Assembly: GCA_958295905.1 (NCBI GenBank)
Contig: OY282382.1
Coordinates: forward strand, 3,310,001-3,374,000
DNA: 64,000 bases
DNA from: an uncultured Vicinamibacterales bacterium
GTDB lineage: Bacteria > Acidobacteriota > Vicinamibacteria > Vicinamibacterales > UBA8438
Direction of reading: 5' to 3'
The notes beneath the pieces were generated by a model that did not search any database, was not told the DNA's origin, and worked only from the letters and a program-made list of their open reading frames with translations. Made by a program: the position numbers and the translations under genes. Of the stretch, positions 16,921 through 24,645 are shown one piece after another (positions within the stretch are counted from its first letter, which is position 1; every line of letters begins with the position of its first letter).

Positions 16921-17079
16921 GGAGCGCCGGAGCGCAAGCCGTGCGCGCGCCTGGTGCCCCTGGACCCGCCGCCGGAGCGCGTCCTCGGACGCTATCGCGA
17001 GCGTGACGGCGACGTGCCGGACTCGGTCTTCGAGCCCCTCGACGGCGCGGAACTGGCGGCCTGGGAGGGCGGCGAATGA
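16921..17079 (+). pseudogene. 5'-truncated Phd/YefM-like antitoxin
   Basis: The frame ending in TGA at 17077-17079 encodes ERKPCARLVPLDPPPERVLG, then RYRERDGDVPDSVFEPLDGA and ELAAWEGGE. That matches the C-terminal half of Phd/YefM-type antitoxins (K-P-x-A-R-L-V-P, then a toxin-binding tail ending W-E). The stop overlaps the toxin start (ATGA), the usual operon arrangement. The DNA-binding N-terminal half is gone: an element A fragment abuts the remnant and no start codon is in frame. The toxin downstream may therefore be uncontrolled or silent. Confidence 0.75.
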
Positions 17080-17537
17080 ACCCGCTGCTGGATACCTGCA
17101 CCCTGCGGTGGGCGTGGGGCCGGCCCGGACGGCTCAGCCCCCGGCTGCAGGGACTGCTGCGGGATCCGGACAACCAAGTGTGGATCAGCGCCGCGAGCGC
17201 CTGGGAGTTGGCGACCAAGCACCGCGTCGGCAGGTTTCCGGGCGGTGGGCCCATCCTTGCCGAGTGGGATGATCGTCTCGCCCGCGACGGCTTTCGCCCG
17301 TTGGCGATCTCGTCCCGCCACGCGTTGCGGGCCGGCTCGCTGCCCGGCGCGCATCGGGACTCGTTCGACCGCATGATCGCCGCTCGGAGCCTGATCGAGG
17401 CGCTCCGGGTCGCGACGCCCGATGCGGAAATCGCGGCGCTCGGCGCCGATACGGTCTGGTGGTTTCCGGCGGATGCGGAGGCCGCCGGGTCGGGCCCGCC
17501 GGCTACAGGTAGCGCCGCGGTACGTCGAGGAGCCTGA
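17076..17537 (+). CDS. PIN-domain ribonuclease toxin (VapC-like), orphaned
   Basis: 153 residues. PIN features visible: PLLDTCTLRWAW at the N-terminus (the first Asp; most relatives have D-T-H), ISAASAWELATKHRVGR with the conserved Glu, GSLPGAHRDSFDRMIAARSL with the later acidic residues, and a weak C-terminal strand. The family cleaves tRNA or rRNA. Its antitoxin is truncated. The normal end (near ...VWWF) is followed by about 15 extra residues encoded by a duplicated segment (17498-17533), so the C-terminus is abnormal. Activity is doubtful. Confidence 0.75.
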   Translation: MNPLLDTCTLRWAWGRPGRLSPRLQGLLRDPDNQVWISAASAWELATKHRVGRFPGGGPILAEWDDRLARDGFRPLAISSRHALRAGSLPGAHRDSFDRMIAARSLIEALRVATPDAEIAALGADTVWWFPADAEAAGSGPPATGSAAVRRGA

Positions 17538-17605
17538 TGAAGCCTGTGAATTTATCGGTCCGTCTTTTGGCCGGCTACAGGTAGCGCCGCGGTACGTCGA
17601 GGAGC
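17498..17605. repeat. Repeat-spacer-repeat duplication (36-36-36 bp) with AT-rich spacer
   Basis: An identical 36-bp segment at 17498-17533 and 17570-17605 is separated by 36 bp (17534-17569). The second copy includes the final codons and stop of the minus-strand methyltransferase; the first copy lies in the PIN tail. The spacer is only about 44 percent G+C, unlike everything around it. Confidence 0.9.
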
Positions 17606-18822
17606 ACCCGCCGACGCCTCAGCTCCGCGTAGCGCGGGCCGAGCCGCCGCGGATCGATCGGGCCGGACAGATCCGCGTCCACGGTCACGCGGTCGGGAAG
17701 ATAGCGCCGGCAGTCGCCGAACTCGGCCTCGTACTCGGGGGTCGGAAACCTCAGGGTCAACGCCGACCGGCCGCCGCGGACCTCGACCGTGTAGAGCGGG
17801 TTCACCGCGAGGACCCCGGCGACCCCGGCCGGCGGCGGGGCCGGGAGGGCCCGGCGTATTCCGTCGCGGCGGCTGGCGACGAGGGTCAGGGAAGGCTCGC
17901 CGCGAAGCTGATCCGGCGCGCGGTCGTCCGCCAGATCGACGCGCGCTTCCTCGATCAGCGCGTCGAGCAGCCGGGCGTCGCTGAACAGGGCGGGTTGGAG
18001 CGGCGCGAACAGATCGCGGTAGGCGGACGGGCTGAGGGGGTCGCCGGCGGAGACGTTCTCGCCCGCCGAGCTGTGGAGGTGCGGCAGCGCGATGATGCCG
18101 TCGTGACGCGTGACGCGCATCATCTCGTCGGCGCACAGCCGCTTGTGCCAGATGTAGGGGAAGGCGTCCATGAGGACGACCAGCGGGAAGCGGTCCGTCA
18201 CGAACGGCAGGGGGGCGTCGGCGCTGCAGCACACGCCGTCGGCGCCGGGCGCGGTGAGGTGGGTCGCGAGCCACAGCTTCCGGAAGTAGAGGTCGGCGAT
18301 GACCGTCCCCGCGCCCGGCGCGTTGCCGCCGGGGCCGGCGAGCGCGTGCGCCAGGTGTCCGGCGCCCCCGCAGAGGTCGAGCCAGGGGCCGCCGTGCTGC
18401 GCCGCGGCTGGGCCGAGCGCCCGCAGGAGAGCTTCGGCGGCGACGAACGTGGGGTCCGAGAAACGGTTCAGGAAGTATGTGCCCTCGGCGTCCGGGGCGA
18501 GCCGCGCGGCCGCCTCGCGATAGGTCAGCACGGCCGCTTCGTAGGTGCGCGAGAGATCCGCGGCTTGCGCGCGGTCGACGTCGAGGGCGGTCGCCAGCGC
18601 CCCGTTGCGGTCGCCGCGCTCCAGGGCGTGCATGGCGTCGCGCGTCCGGTCGTCGGCGAGCAGGATCGGAATGCCCGCGACGACGGGGAAGGCGCAGCAC
18701 TCGCAGCCGAGCACGCCGGCCTCGACGCGGCTCTCGGTGCGGGCGAGGGCCGCGTTGTCGACGAGCCGCAGCCGGGTCCCGCAGAACGGGCACCGCATTC
18801 CGTCGAGAAGCGTGAGCTGCAT
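17575..18822 (-). CDS. SAM-dependent methyltransferase with N-terminal zinc-ribbon-like segment
   Basis: 415 residues. The N-terminus has MRCPFCGTRL and VLGCECCAFPVVAGIPILL, a Trm112-like/zinc-ribbon segment often fused to methyltransferases of this type. The SAM-binding block WLDLCGGAGHLAHALAG lies near residue 130, and the region DRFPLVVLMDAFPYIWHKR near 200. The C-terminal third is not recognisable. It lies 14 bp downstream of the PIG-L deacetylase gene on the same strand, so they form an operon and may act on one glycan or natural product. The 3' end is duplicated downstream. Confidence 0.75.
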   Translation of the reverse strand: MQLTLLDGMRCPFCGTRLRLVDNAALARTESRVEAGVLGCECCAFPVVAGIPILLADDRTRDAMHALERGDRNGALATALDVDRAQAADLSRTYEAAVLTYREAAARLAPDAEGTYFLNRFSDPTFVAAEALLRALGPAAAQHGGPWLDLCGGAGHLAHALAGPGGNAPGAGTVIADLYFRKLWLATHLTAPGADGVCCSADAPLPFVTDRFPLVVLMDAFPYIWHKRLCADEMMRVTRHDGIIALPHLHSSAGENVSAGDPLSPSAYRDLFAPLQPALFSDARLLDALIEEARVDLADDRAPDQLRGEPSLTLVASRRDGIRRALPAPPPAGVAGVLAVNPLYTVEVRGGRSALTLRFPTPEYEAEFGDCRRYLPDRVTVDADLSGPIDPRRLGPRYAELRRRRVLLDVPRRYL

Positions 18823-18836
18823 GGCCTTGATCCCGC

Positions 18837-19715
18837 TCAGCCGCCCACCGCGGACCCGGCGCCGCCGGCATCCGGGGCGGCCAGTCGATCGACGATCGTG
18901 TCGCCCTGCGCTCCGACCTCGGAGCGCCGGTAATGTTCGGCGCCGAGCAGCCGCGCCGCGTCGTCCTCGTCGACGAACCGCAGCGCGCAGTCGTCGAACT
19001 GGCTGCGGTGGCAGCGCAGCGCCCGGAGCTTCTGCGCGGCGTGGTCGCGCGCGTGCACGACGAGGGTCGGTGCAGGCGCCCCGGCGCCGAACGCGTCCGC
19101 GTCGGCGACGCCGAGGATGGAGCGCGCGAACGGGCGCGGGAGCCGGCGCGCGGCGCTCACGCGGGCGGCGTGGTCGACGACCGCCCGCATCGAACCGGGC
19201 GGCACGGTCACGTGGAACAACGCCGGCGCCCGGCCGCCCAGGGCGGCCACCACCGCGGTGGTCCGCTCGTGCGCCGCGATGTGGTCCGGGTGCCAGTACA
19301 GCCCGTCCGCGTCGAAGGTGATCACCACGTCGGGGCCGGTGCGCAGAATCTCGTCCAGGATGTCGGCCTCGAGCCGCGCCGGGAGAATCCACGGCAGCAT
19401 CCCGTCCTCGTGGTCGAGCAGGCGGACGCGGGCGATGCCGAGCATGCGCGCCGCGGCCTCGAGCTCGCCGGCGCGCACCTGCCGCAGGGGACGGGCTCCG
19501 GGCCGGGGCGCGCCGCCGCCCGTTTGTCCGTGCTCTCCGTGGGTCAGGCAGAGCAGCGACACACGCACCCCGAGGGCCGCGCACCAGGCGAGGAGCCCGC
19601 CGCTCGCGAGGGACTCGTCGTCCGGGTGGGCGAATACCGCAAGCAACGCGGGCGGGCTGCCGGCCGCGGATTCGGGCCGCGGCGCGCCGTCGGGACAGTT
19701 CTCCCGTCCACTCAC
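18837..19715 (-). CDS. PIG-L/LmbE-family deacetylase
   Basis: Zn-dependent N-deacetylase of the PIG-L family, 292 residues. Metal-site motifs are clear: LLAVFAHPDDESLASGG near the N-terminus and the LYWHPDHIAAHERT block near residue 140. Relatives deacetylate GlcNAc-containing glycans, mycothiol/bacillithiol precursors or antibiotics. It sits upstream of a methyltransferase and near two glycosyltransferases, fitting a glycan-modification cluster. I chose GTG 19715 (VSGRENCPDG); GTG 19763 is an alternative that reaches into the element E region. Confidence 0.85.
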   Translation of the reverse strand: MSGRENCPDGAPRPESAAGSPPALLAVFAHPDDESLASGGLLAWCAALGVRVSLLCLTHGEHGQTGGGAPRPGARPLRQVRAGELEAAARMLGIARVRLLDHEDGMLPWILPARLEADILDEILRTGPDVVITFDADGLYWHPDHIAAHERTTAVVAALGGRAPALFHVTVPPGSMRAVVDHAARVSAARRLPRPFARSILGVADADAFGAGAPAPTLVVHARDHAAQKLRALRCHRSQFDDCALRFVDEDDAARLLGAEHYRRSEVGAQGDTIVDRLAAPDAGGAGSAVGG

Positions 19716-19767
19716 TGCCGTCCACCTCCGCGTCGGGTCTCCGCGCGGGCGGGAGCCCGGCACCCCG

Positions 19768-19997
19768 CAGCGGAAGTCCCCGCTGTCTTCGAGCGGCGAC
19801 GCCTCCCGCCTGACTGCGTTGTTCGTCGGTTACCCATACCCAAACCGTCATGATCGGGGACGCCGATCACCCCGACGCCGCGAAACGTCGGGACCTGTTT
19901 CACCGCAATAGGCACCCTCCTCACGCCTGGTCAGGCACGGGGCGTTCTTCAGCCCGCCGGCGCCCCCGCCGCTCTCGCGGGGTTTCGCCACGGGCTG
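19768..19997. mobile_element. Element E copy 1 (~230 bp)
   Basis: Matches element E copy 2 (38163-38358) on the opposite strand over most of its length, including the blocks CCTGACTGCGTTGTTC and TCAGGCACGGGGCGTTCTT. It carries about 60 bp of extra sequence in the middle. The right end GCCACGGGCTG matches the terminus of the IS at 46408-47864; the left end is decayed. Confidence 0.7.
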
Positions 19998-20026
19998 CCG
20001 GGGGCGGGAGCCTGGGCGGTGGGGGC

Positions 20027-20154
20027 CTAGTGCATCGCCACGACTAAAAATAGGGTCCCCGGGGCACTCACCTCGACCGCAAGAGTCCTATGCAGAGAAA
20101 TACGTCGTTCGACCCAAGTCCGCCTGTCCGAACTTATACGTGACGGACCACTAG
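20027..20154. mobile_element. Element A copy (128 bp) with intact CTAG ends
   Basis: CTAG at 20027-20030 and 20151-20154 bracket TGCATCGCCACGACTAAAAA ... CGTGACGGACCA. The minus-strand glycosyltransferase reads into it and terminates at TAA 20134-20136, so the last residues (LVVRHV) are encoded by the element. Confidence 0.9.
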
Positions 20155-21246
20155 CCCCCGGGTGGCACCGCCGGCCACCGTACCCGGCGCCGGGCGGGGC
20201 GCCGCCACGATGCGCCGGTACGCGTCGATGTGCGCGTCCACCATCCGTTCCGGCCGGAATCGTTCGAGCGCGCGCGCGCGCACCCGGCCGCGGTCTAGGG
20301 CCAGCACGTCGTCGAGGCCGCGGACGAGGGCGTCGAGCGAGGCGTAGGCATGTCCGGTCGAGCCCTCGTCGACGAGTTCTCGGACCGCGCCCCGGTCGAG
20401 GGCGGCGATCGGGGTGCCGCACATCATCGCCTCGATCAGCACCAGACCGAACGACTCCGCCGCCTGCAGCGGATAGAGCAGAGCGCGCGCCCCCTGCAGC
20501 AGGGCGACCTTGGCCTCGAGGTCGGCCTCGCCGGCGTGCACCACGCGGTCGCCGTCCACCAGCGGCGCCACCGCGGCGCGGTAGTACTCGTTGCCGGCCG
20601 CGGCCAGGACGAGGCGGTGGCCGGTGCGCCGCGCCACCTCCACGGCTTCCAGCACCCCCTTGCCGGCGGTGAACCGCCCGAGGAAGAGGAGATAGTCGTC
20701 GGGGGCCGCCCGGTAGCCGAAGACCCGGGGATCGACCGCGTGATGGATGGTGCCGGCCACGTTGAGGCCGGTCAGGAGGTCCGCTTGCGCGCGCGAGACG
20801 GCGACGAACGGCGCCTCCGGATAGCGCGACCACAGCGCCACCTCGGTGGGGGACGGCGCGTGGTGCAGCGTCTGCACCACCGGGACCGGCGACACCCGGG
20901 TCCAGGCGAGGGAGAGCGGGGCGTACTCGGCCTGGTAGTGGATGAGGTCGAACGCCGCGGCGCGCTCGACCGCGGCCGCGAGGTTGAGCAACTCGCACAG
21001 CTCCCAGGGCCACAGGTCGGTGTCGTGGTTGTAGCCGTCGGCGAACACGGCATGCAGCCGCGCCGCGGTGGTCGACGAGGCGGCGGCGAACAGGGTGACG
21101 TCCTGCCCGCGGGCCACGAGCCCGTCGGCGAGCATCGCGGTCACCGTCTCGATCGAGCCCGACCGCGCCGGGGGAATGGCCTGCGCCACCGGTCCGACGA
21201 GGGCGATCCGCAACGCGGGCGCGGGGGGGGGCGCCGGCGCCGTCAC
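20134..21246 (-). CDS. Glycosyltransferase family 4 protein
   Basis: GT-B fold glycosyltransferase of 370 residues. N-terminal domain: IALVGPVAQAIPPARSGSIE (acceptor side) with AEYAPLSLAWTR. C-terminal donor-binding domain: DYLLFLGRFTAGKGVLEAVE, then ALLYPLQAAESFGLVLIEAM with the E-x7-E motif. It transfers a nucleotide-activated sugar to an unknown acceptor in the cytoplasm. GTG 21246 overlaps the stop of the upstream glycosyltransferase by 4 bp, so the two are coupled. The final residues come from an element A insertion, which replaced the native 3' end or stop. Confidence 0.85.
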   Translation of the reverse strand: MTAPAPPPAPALRIALVGPVAQAIPPARSGSIETVTAMLADGLVARGQDVTLFAAASSTTAARLHAVFADGYNHDTDLWPWELCELLNLAAAVERAAAFDLIHYQAEYAPLSLAWTRVSPVPVVQTLHHAPSPTEVALWSRYPEAPFVAVSRAQADLLTGLNVAGTIHHAVDPRVFGYRAAPDDYLLFLGRFTAGKGVLEAVEVARRTGHRLVLAAAGNEYYRAAVAPLVDGDRVVHAGEADLEAKVALLQGARALLYPLQAAESFGLVLIEAMMCGTPIAALDRGAVRELVDEGSTGHAYASLDALVRGLDDVLALDRGRVRARALERFRPERMVDAHIDAYRRIVAAPRPAPGTVAGGATRGLVVRHV

Positions 21247-22364
21247 GCCACGGCCCTCTCGAGCAGCGGCGGAAGCACGCGCGACGCCTCGAACTGATCG
21301 CGGGCGATGGCGGCTGCCGCTTCGGCGTGGACGCGGTAGTCGGCTTCGAGCCGCGCGAGCCCCTCGATCGCCTCCTCCATCGTCGAGAACGCCAGCAGTC
21401 CGCGGCCCGCGGGCAGATGCGCGCTCCAGCCGGTGTCCTGGACGAGGGCCGGCCGGCCCGCGGCCAGGTAGCACTCGGTGCGGTCGCTGAACCAGCCCGA
21501 CCGATGCGCCACGTAGGCGTGCTTGGCGACGCCGAACTCCGCCTTCGAGCCCTGGATGAACGCGCGGTAGGCGTCGGCGCTGCGCGATACTTCCATCGCC
21601 GGCACCGGTCCCCAGCCGTGCTCGGCGAGCAGCCGGTCGGGGCCGTTCACCGCGAGGCCGAAGCGGCTCGGCGTGCGCTTCGGCAGATCGAGGAACCGCA
21701 GGAACTCCCGGTCCTTGTTGCCGTCGACGTCCTCGAAGCTCTCGGTCCGCCACGTCATCACCGTCGTGAACCGGTCCTGCGCCGCGGGGGCGTCGGTGCG
21801 CCACAAATCGGTGACCACCGGCTGCCAGGTCTTCCGCCAGTGGAAGCCGCCGGTGGGGACGCCGCAGCGCGGCGTCCCGATGTTGGCGCCGAAGGTGAAC
21901 AGGTGGTCGAACCGGCGGAAGAAGTCGACGTACCACGGCTCGCCCTTGGCGATCGCGAGCTGCGTGAAGACGGGGTCCGAGTCGATGAACACCCGCCGGG
22001 GGATGCGCGCGTACTCGTCGCGCCAGAACCATGCGCCGCCCGAGAGGTTGATCATCAGATCGGCATCGGCGCAGTATGCGCGCACCGCCTCCTTCGACAG
22101 CCCGTGATGGGTCCCGTCGTAGTTCACGAAGCTCCACCGGCCGCCGAGCCCGTGCGGCGCGAGGGTCTCGTGGATGTGCCGGGTGCCGTACGACGGATCG
22201 AGCGACACCGCGTCCTGCTCGGGGTCGTAGACGCACTCGCCGGTGTCCTCGACGTAGCACACCTCGTGGCCCAGCCTCCGCAGCCCGACCAGGTAGTTCA
22301 GGGAGCACCAAGCCACGCCCCCGAACGGGTAGCGGCCGATGATGCCTGCGAACAGAATCCTCAT
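21243..22364 (-). CDS. Putative glycosyltransferase (GT-B/CgeB-like)
   Basis: 373 residues beginning MRILFAGIIGRYPFGGVAWC, which looks like the first beta-strand and glycine loop of a GT-B enzyme. Later blocks are YVAHRSGWFSDRTECYLAAG and GRPALVQDTGWSAHLPAG near residues 290-325, resembling the donor-site region of CgeB/glycosyltransferase-like proteins (S-D-R-x-x-E-x-L-A-x-G-x-P). Substrate unknown. Translationally coupled to the downstream family 4 enzyme; the pair probably builds the same glycan as the PIG-L/methyltransferase genes nearby. Confidence 0.7.
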   Translation of the reverse strand: MRILFAGIIGRYPFGGVAWCSLNYLVGLRRLGHEVCYVEDTGECVYDPEQDAVSLDPSYGTRHIHETLAPHGLGGRWSFVNYDGTHHGLSKEAVRAYCADADLMINLSGGAWFWRDEYARIPRRVFIDSDPVFTQLAIAKGEPWYVDFFRRFDHLFTFGANIGTPRCGVPTGGFHWRKTWQPVVTDLWRTDAPAAQDRFTTVMTWRTESFEDVDGNKDREFLRFLDLPKRTPSRFGLAVNGPDRLLAEHGWGPVPAMEVSRSADAYRAFIQGSKAEFGVAKHAYVAHRSGWFSDRTECYLAAGRPALVQDTGWSAHLPAGRGLLAFSTMEEAIEGLARLEADYRVHAEAAAAIARDQFEASRVLPPLLERAVA

Positions 22365-22374
22365 GGGACCGCCA

Positions 22375-22487
22375 GCGGTTCGTCACGTAATAATATTCGG
22401 ATAAACGGACTTGAGTCGAATGACGCAATTCTCCTGCACGGGGGACTCTCCTGGGCTCGAGGTGAGTTCCCCATGCTCTAATATTTA
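22375..22487. repeat. A2 repeat element, single-repeat form
   Basis: Related to 3431 and 10690 through TCGTCACGTAATAATATTCG, ACGGACTTGAGTCGAATGA and the GGGGGACTCTCCTGGG block. Unlike those two, its 36-bp segment occurs once, so it may represent the uninterrupted form. Confidence 0.65.
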
Positions 22488-22501
22488 ACAGTGTCGACGC
22501 G

Positions 22502-22635
22502 CTGGTGGTTCGTCACGTCATCATCTTCAGCACAGACGGCCTTGAGTCGAACGATGTATTTTCTTCTGCATGGGGCTCTTTCGGTTCGAGGTGAGTCCCC
22601 CGGATACCCCATTCTTAGTCATGTCAATGCACTAG
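22502..22635. mobile_element. Element A copy (134 bp)
   Basis: CTGG at the left and CTAG at 22632-22635 on the right bracket the usual internal blocks. The minus-strand ABC transporter gene runs 12 bp into it, reading L-V-H and stopping at TGA 22624-22626. Confidence 0.85.
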
Positions 22636-24447
22636 GTCCTCGATGAGCTCGTCGACCGCCGGTTCCCGCACCGGCCGGCCGAGGCTGAGGCGGTTGCACA
22701 TGGTGCGGTACAGCTCGTTGGCCGCGAGCAGCTCGTCGTGCGATCCGCTCGCGGCCACCCGGCCCTGTTCCATGACCACGATGCGCGTGGCGTCGCGGAT
22801 GGTCGACAGCCGGTGGGCGATGACGAGGGTGGTGCGGCCGGCGCGAAGCCGTCGCAGCGCGTCGATCACCGCCGCCTCGGACATCGCGTCGAGGGCGGAG
22901 GTCGGCTCGTCGAGGATCAGGATGGGCGCGTCCTTGAGCAGCGCCCGCGCGATGCCGATGCGCTGGCGCTCGCCGCCCGACAGCGAGGCGCCGTCCTCGG
23001 CCACGTCGGTCCGGTACCCGTGCGGCAGGCGGACGACGAAGTCGTGGACGTGGGCGGCGCGGGCCGCCGCCTCGACGTCCGCGTCGGAGGCGTCCAGCCG
23101 GCCGTAGCGGATGTTGTCGGCGATGGTGCCGGTGAACAGGATCGGCTGCTGCGGGACCAGCGCGACCTGGCGGCGCAGCGACCGCAGCCCGTAGCGCGAG
23201 ACGTCGACGCCGTCGATGAGAATCCCGCCCCCCTGCTTCTCGAACAGCCGCGGAATCAGGTTCGCCACGGTGGTCTTGCCGGCGCCGGTGGGGCCGACGA
23301 GGGCGACGAGCTCGCCGGGATGGGCTTCGAAGCTCACGCCGTCGAGGACCGGCCGATCCGGCTCGTAGGCGAAGTCCACCGCCTCGAACCGGAGGTGGCC
23401 GCGCAGCCCGTCCGCCGCGACGCTGCCCGGGGCGTCGGCCGCCTCCGGGGTCAGCGCCAGCAGCTCGCGCACGCGGCGCGCGCTCACCACCGCCTGCTGC
23501 AGGGTTCCCGTGGTCCGCGCGATCTCCGAGATCGGGGTATAGACCGCGGCGAGGTAGGCGACGACGACGAGCAGGCTGCCCACCGTCAGCCGGCCGTCGA
23601 GGACGTGCAGGCCGCCGACCCCGAGGACGAGGGCGGTGCCGACCAGCGTCACCCCGGTCACGGTGACGGAGAAGAGGGACTCCCGCCAGGTCAGGTCGAG
23701 CCGGGCGCGCCGGGTCCGGTCGCCGACGTCGGCGAAGCGCTCGAGCTCGTAGCGCTCGCGCGTGAAGCTCTTGACGGCGGCGATGGACGACAGCACGTCG
23801 AGTATCCGCTCGATCAGCCCCGATTCCAGGTTCTTGACCCGCTCGGCCTGGCCGGTCATCGTCCGCGCGTGGTGCCGGAGGCACAGGTACAGGAACGGCG
23901 CGACGCTCAGCGACAGCAGGGCCAGCATGGCGTCCAGATAGACGAGCACCCCGAACATCAGGGTCAGGTTCATCGCCGCGACGGTCAGCGGAAAGACCCC
24001 GCCGATCACCAGATCGTCCACGCAGTAGGCGTCCGCATCGAGGCGGTAGACCGAGTCGGCGGTGCGGGACGCGACGTGGTGGCGCAAGGGCAGCGCCTGC
24101 AGATGATGCAGCAACTGCCCGCGCAGCCGGTAGACGACGCGCTGCGCCATGTCGACCTGCATCTGCGTATGCGCCATGCGCACCACCTCGCCCCCGAGCT
24201 GCACGAGCACGCCGGCCACGACCACCGCCGCGAGGAGGACCACGGCGCTCTCGAGGGCGGCGGCGGGGATCCGCGCCGCCACCGCGGGGGGGAACGGGGT
24301 GTCGCCCAGGACGTTGTCCACCAGGACCTTGAGGGGCCAGGGCGCGAGCGCGGTCAAGCCGGTCTCGGCGAGGACGAGGGCCACCACCGCGAGGGCGCGC
24401 CCGCGGTACGGCCGGAGATAGCCGAGGATCCACGCGGCGAGGTTCAC
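22624..24447 (-). CDS. ABC exporter, fused permease-ATPase (MsbA-like)
   Basis: 607 residues: an N-terminal six-helix membrane domain (about 1-320) and a C-terminal nucleotide-binding domain. Visible motifs: Walker A LVALVGPTGAGKTTVANLIP, Q-loop VPQQPILF, signature LSGGERQR, Walker B ILILDEPTSALD, and H-loop VIAHRLST. As a homodimer it would export a lipid, glycan or small molecule; the adjacent glycosyltransferases hint at a glycolipid. GTG 24447 lies 6 nt after a minus-strand TAGAAT, suggesting a leaderless transcript. The last three residues come from element A. Confidence 0.9.
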   Translation of the reverse strand: MNLAAWILGYLRPYRGRALAVVALVLAETGLTALAPWPLKVLVDNVLGDTPFPPAVAARIPAAALESAVVLLAAVVVAGVLVQLGGEVVRMAHTQMQVDMAQRVVYRLRGQLLHHLQALPLRHHVASRTADSVYRLDADAYCVDDLVIGGVFPLTVAAMNLTLMFGVLVYLDAMLALLSLSVAPFLYLCLRHHARTMTGQAERVKNLESGLIERILDVLSSIAAVKSFTRERYELERFADVGDRTRRARLDLTWRESLFSVTVTGVTLVGTALVLGVGGLHVLDGRLTVGSLLVVVAYLAAVYTPISEIARTTGTLQQAVVSARRVRELLALTPEAADAPGSVAADGLRGHLRFEAVDFAYEPDRPVLDGVSFEAHPGELVALVGPTGAGKTTVANLIPRLFEKQGGGILIDGVDVSRYGLRSLRRQVALVPQQPILFTGTIADNIRYGRLDASDADVEAAARAAHVHDFVVRLPHGYRTDVAEDGASLSGGERQRIGIARALLKDAPILILDEPTSALDAMSEAAVIDALRRLRAGRTTLVIAHRLSTIRDATRIVVMEQGRVAASGSHDELLAANELYRTMCNRLSLGRPVREPAVDELIEDLVH

Positions 24448-24453
24448 CGCGGA

Positions 24454-24459
24454 ATTCTA
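24454..24459 (-). promoter_or_regulatory. Putative -10 element (TAGAAT) for ABC exporter gene
   Basis: Minus-strand TAGAAT ends 6 nt before the GTG at 24447 with no ribosome-binding site between, consistent with leaderless transcription. Confidence 0.4.
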
Positions 24460-24597
24460 CCAGCCCCGCCCGGCGGGGCGGAGCGGGCCGCGGCGCCTGA
24501 TTCCGCGCGCCGGACGCACCCGGCCGCCCGTTGATCGCGCTTTGGTCGCCCCGGGGCCTCAGGACGGCGAGCGACGTGAGGTTGCCGGACCCCCCCG

Positions 24598-24645
24598 GGC
24601 GCAGCCCGGCTTTTGCGGTTTCGCGCGCTTGGCGCACGGCAGGGT
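24598..24645. repeat. Dispersed ~48-bp repeat (second copy at 38397-38446)
   Basis: GGGCGCAGCCCGGCTTTTGC and the following GGTTTCGCGCGCTTGGCGCA recur at 38397-38446 at about 80 percent identity. It overlaps the very end of the acyl-CoA ligase gene. Too short to assign to an element family. Confidence 0.55.

Noticed and set aside
20027-20154. Element A as a riboswitch or small RNA
   Set aside because: It occurs in both orientations at unrelated genes with CTAG borders, which fits a mobile element better; no shared downstream gene class.
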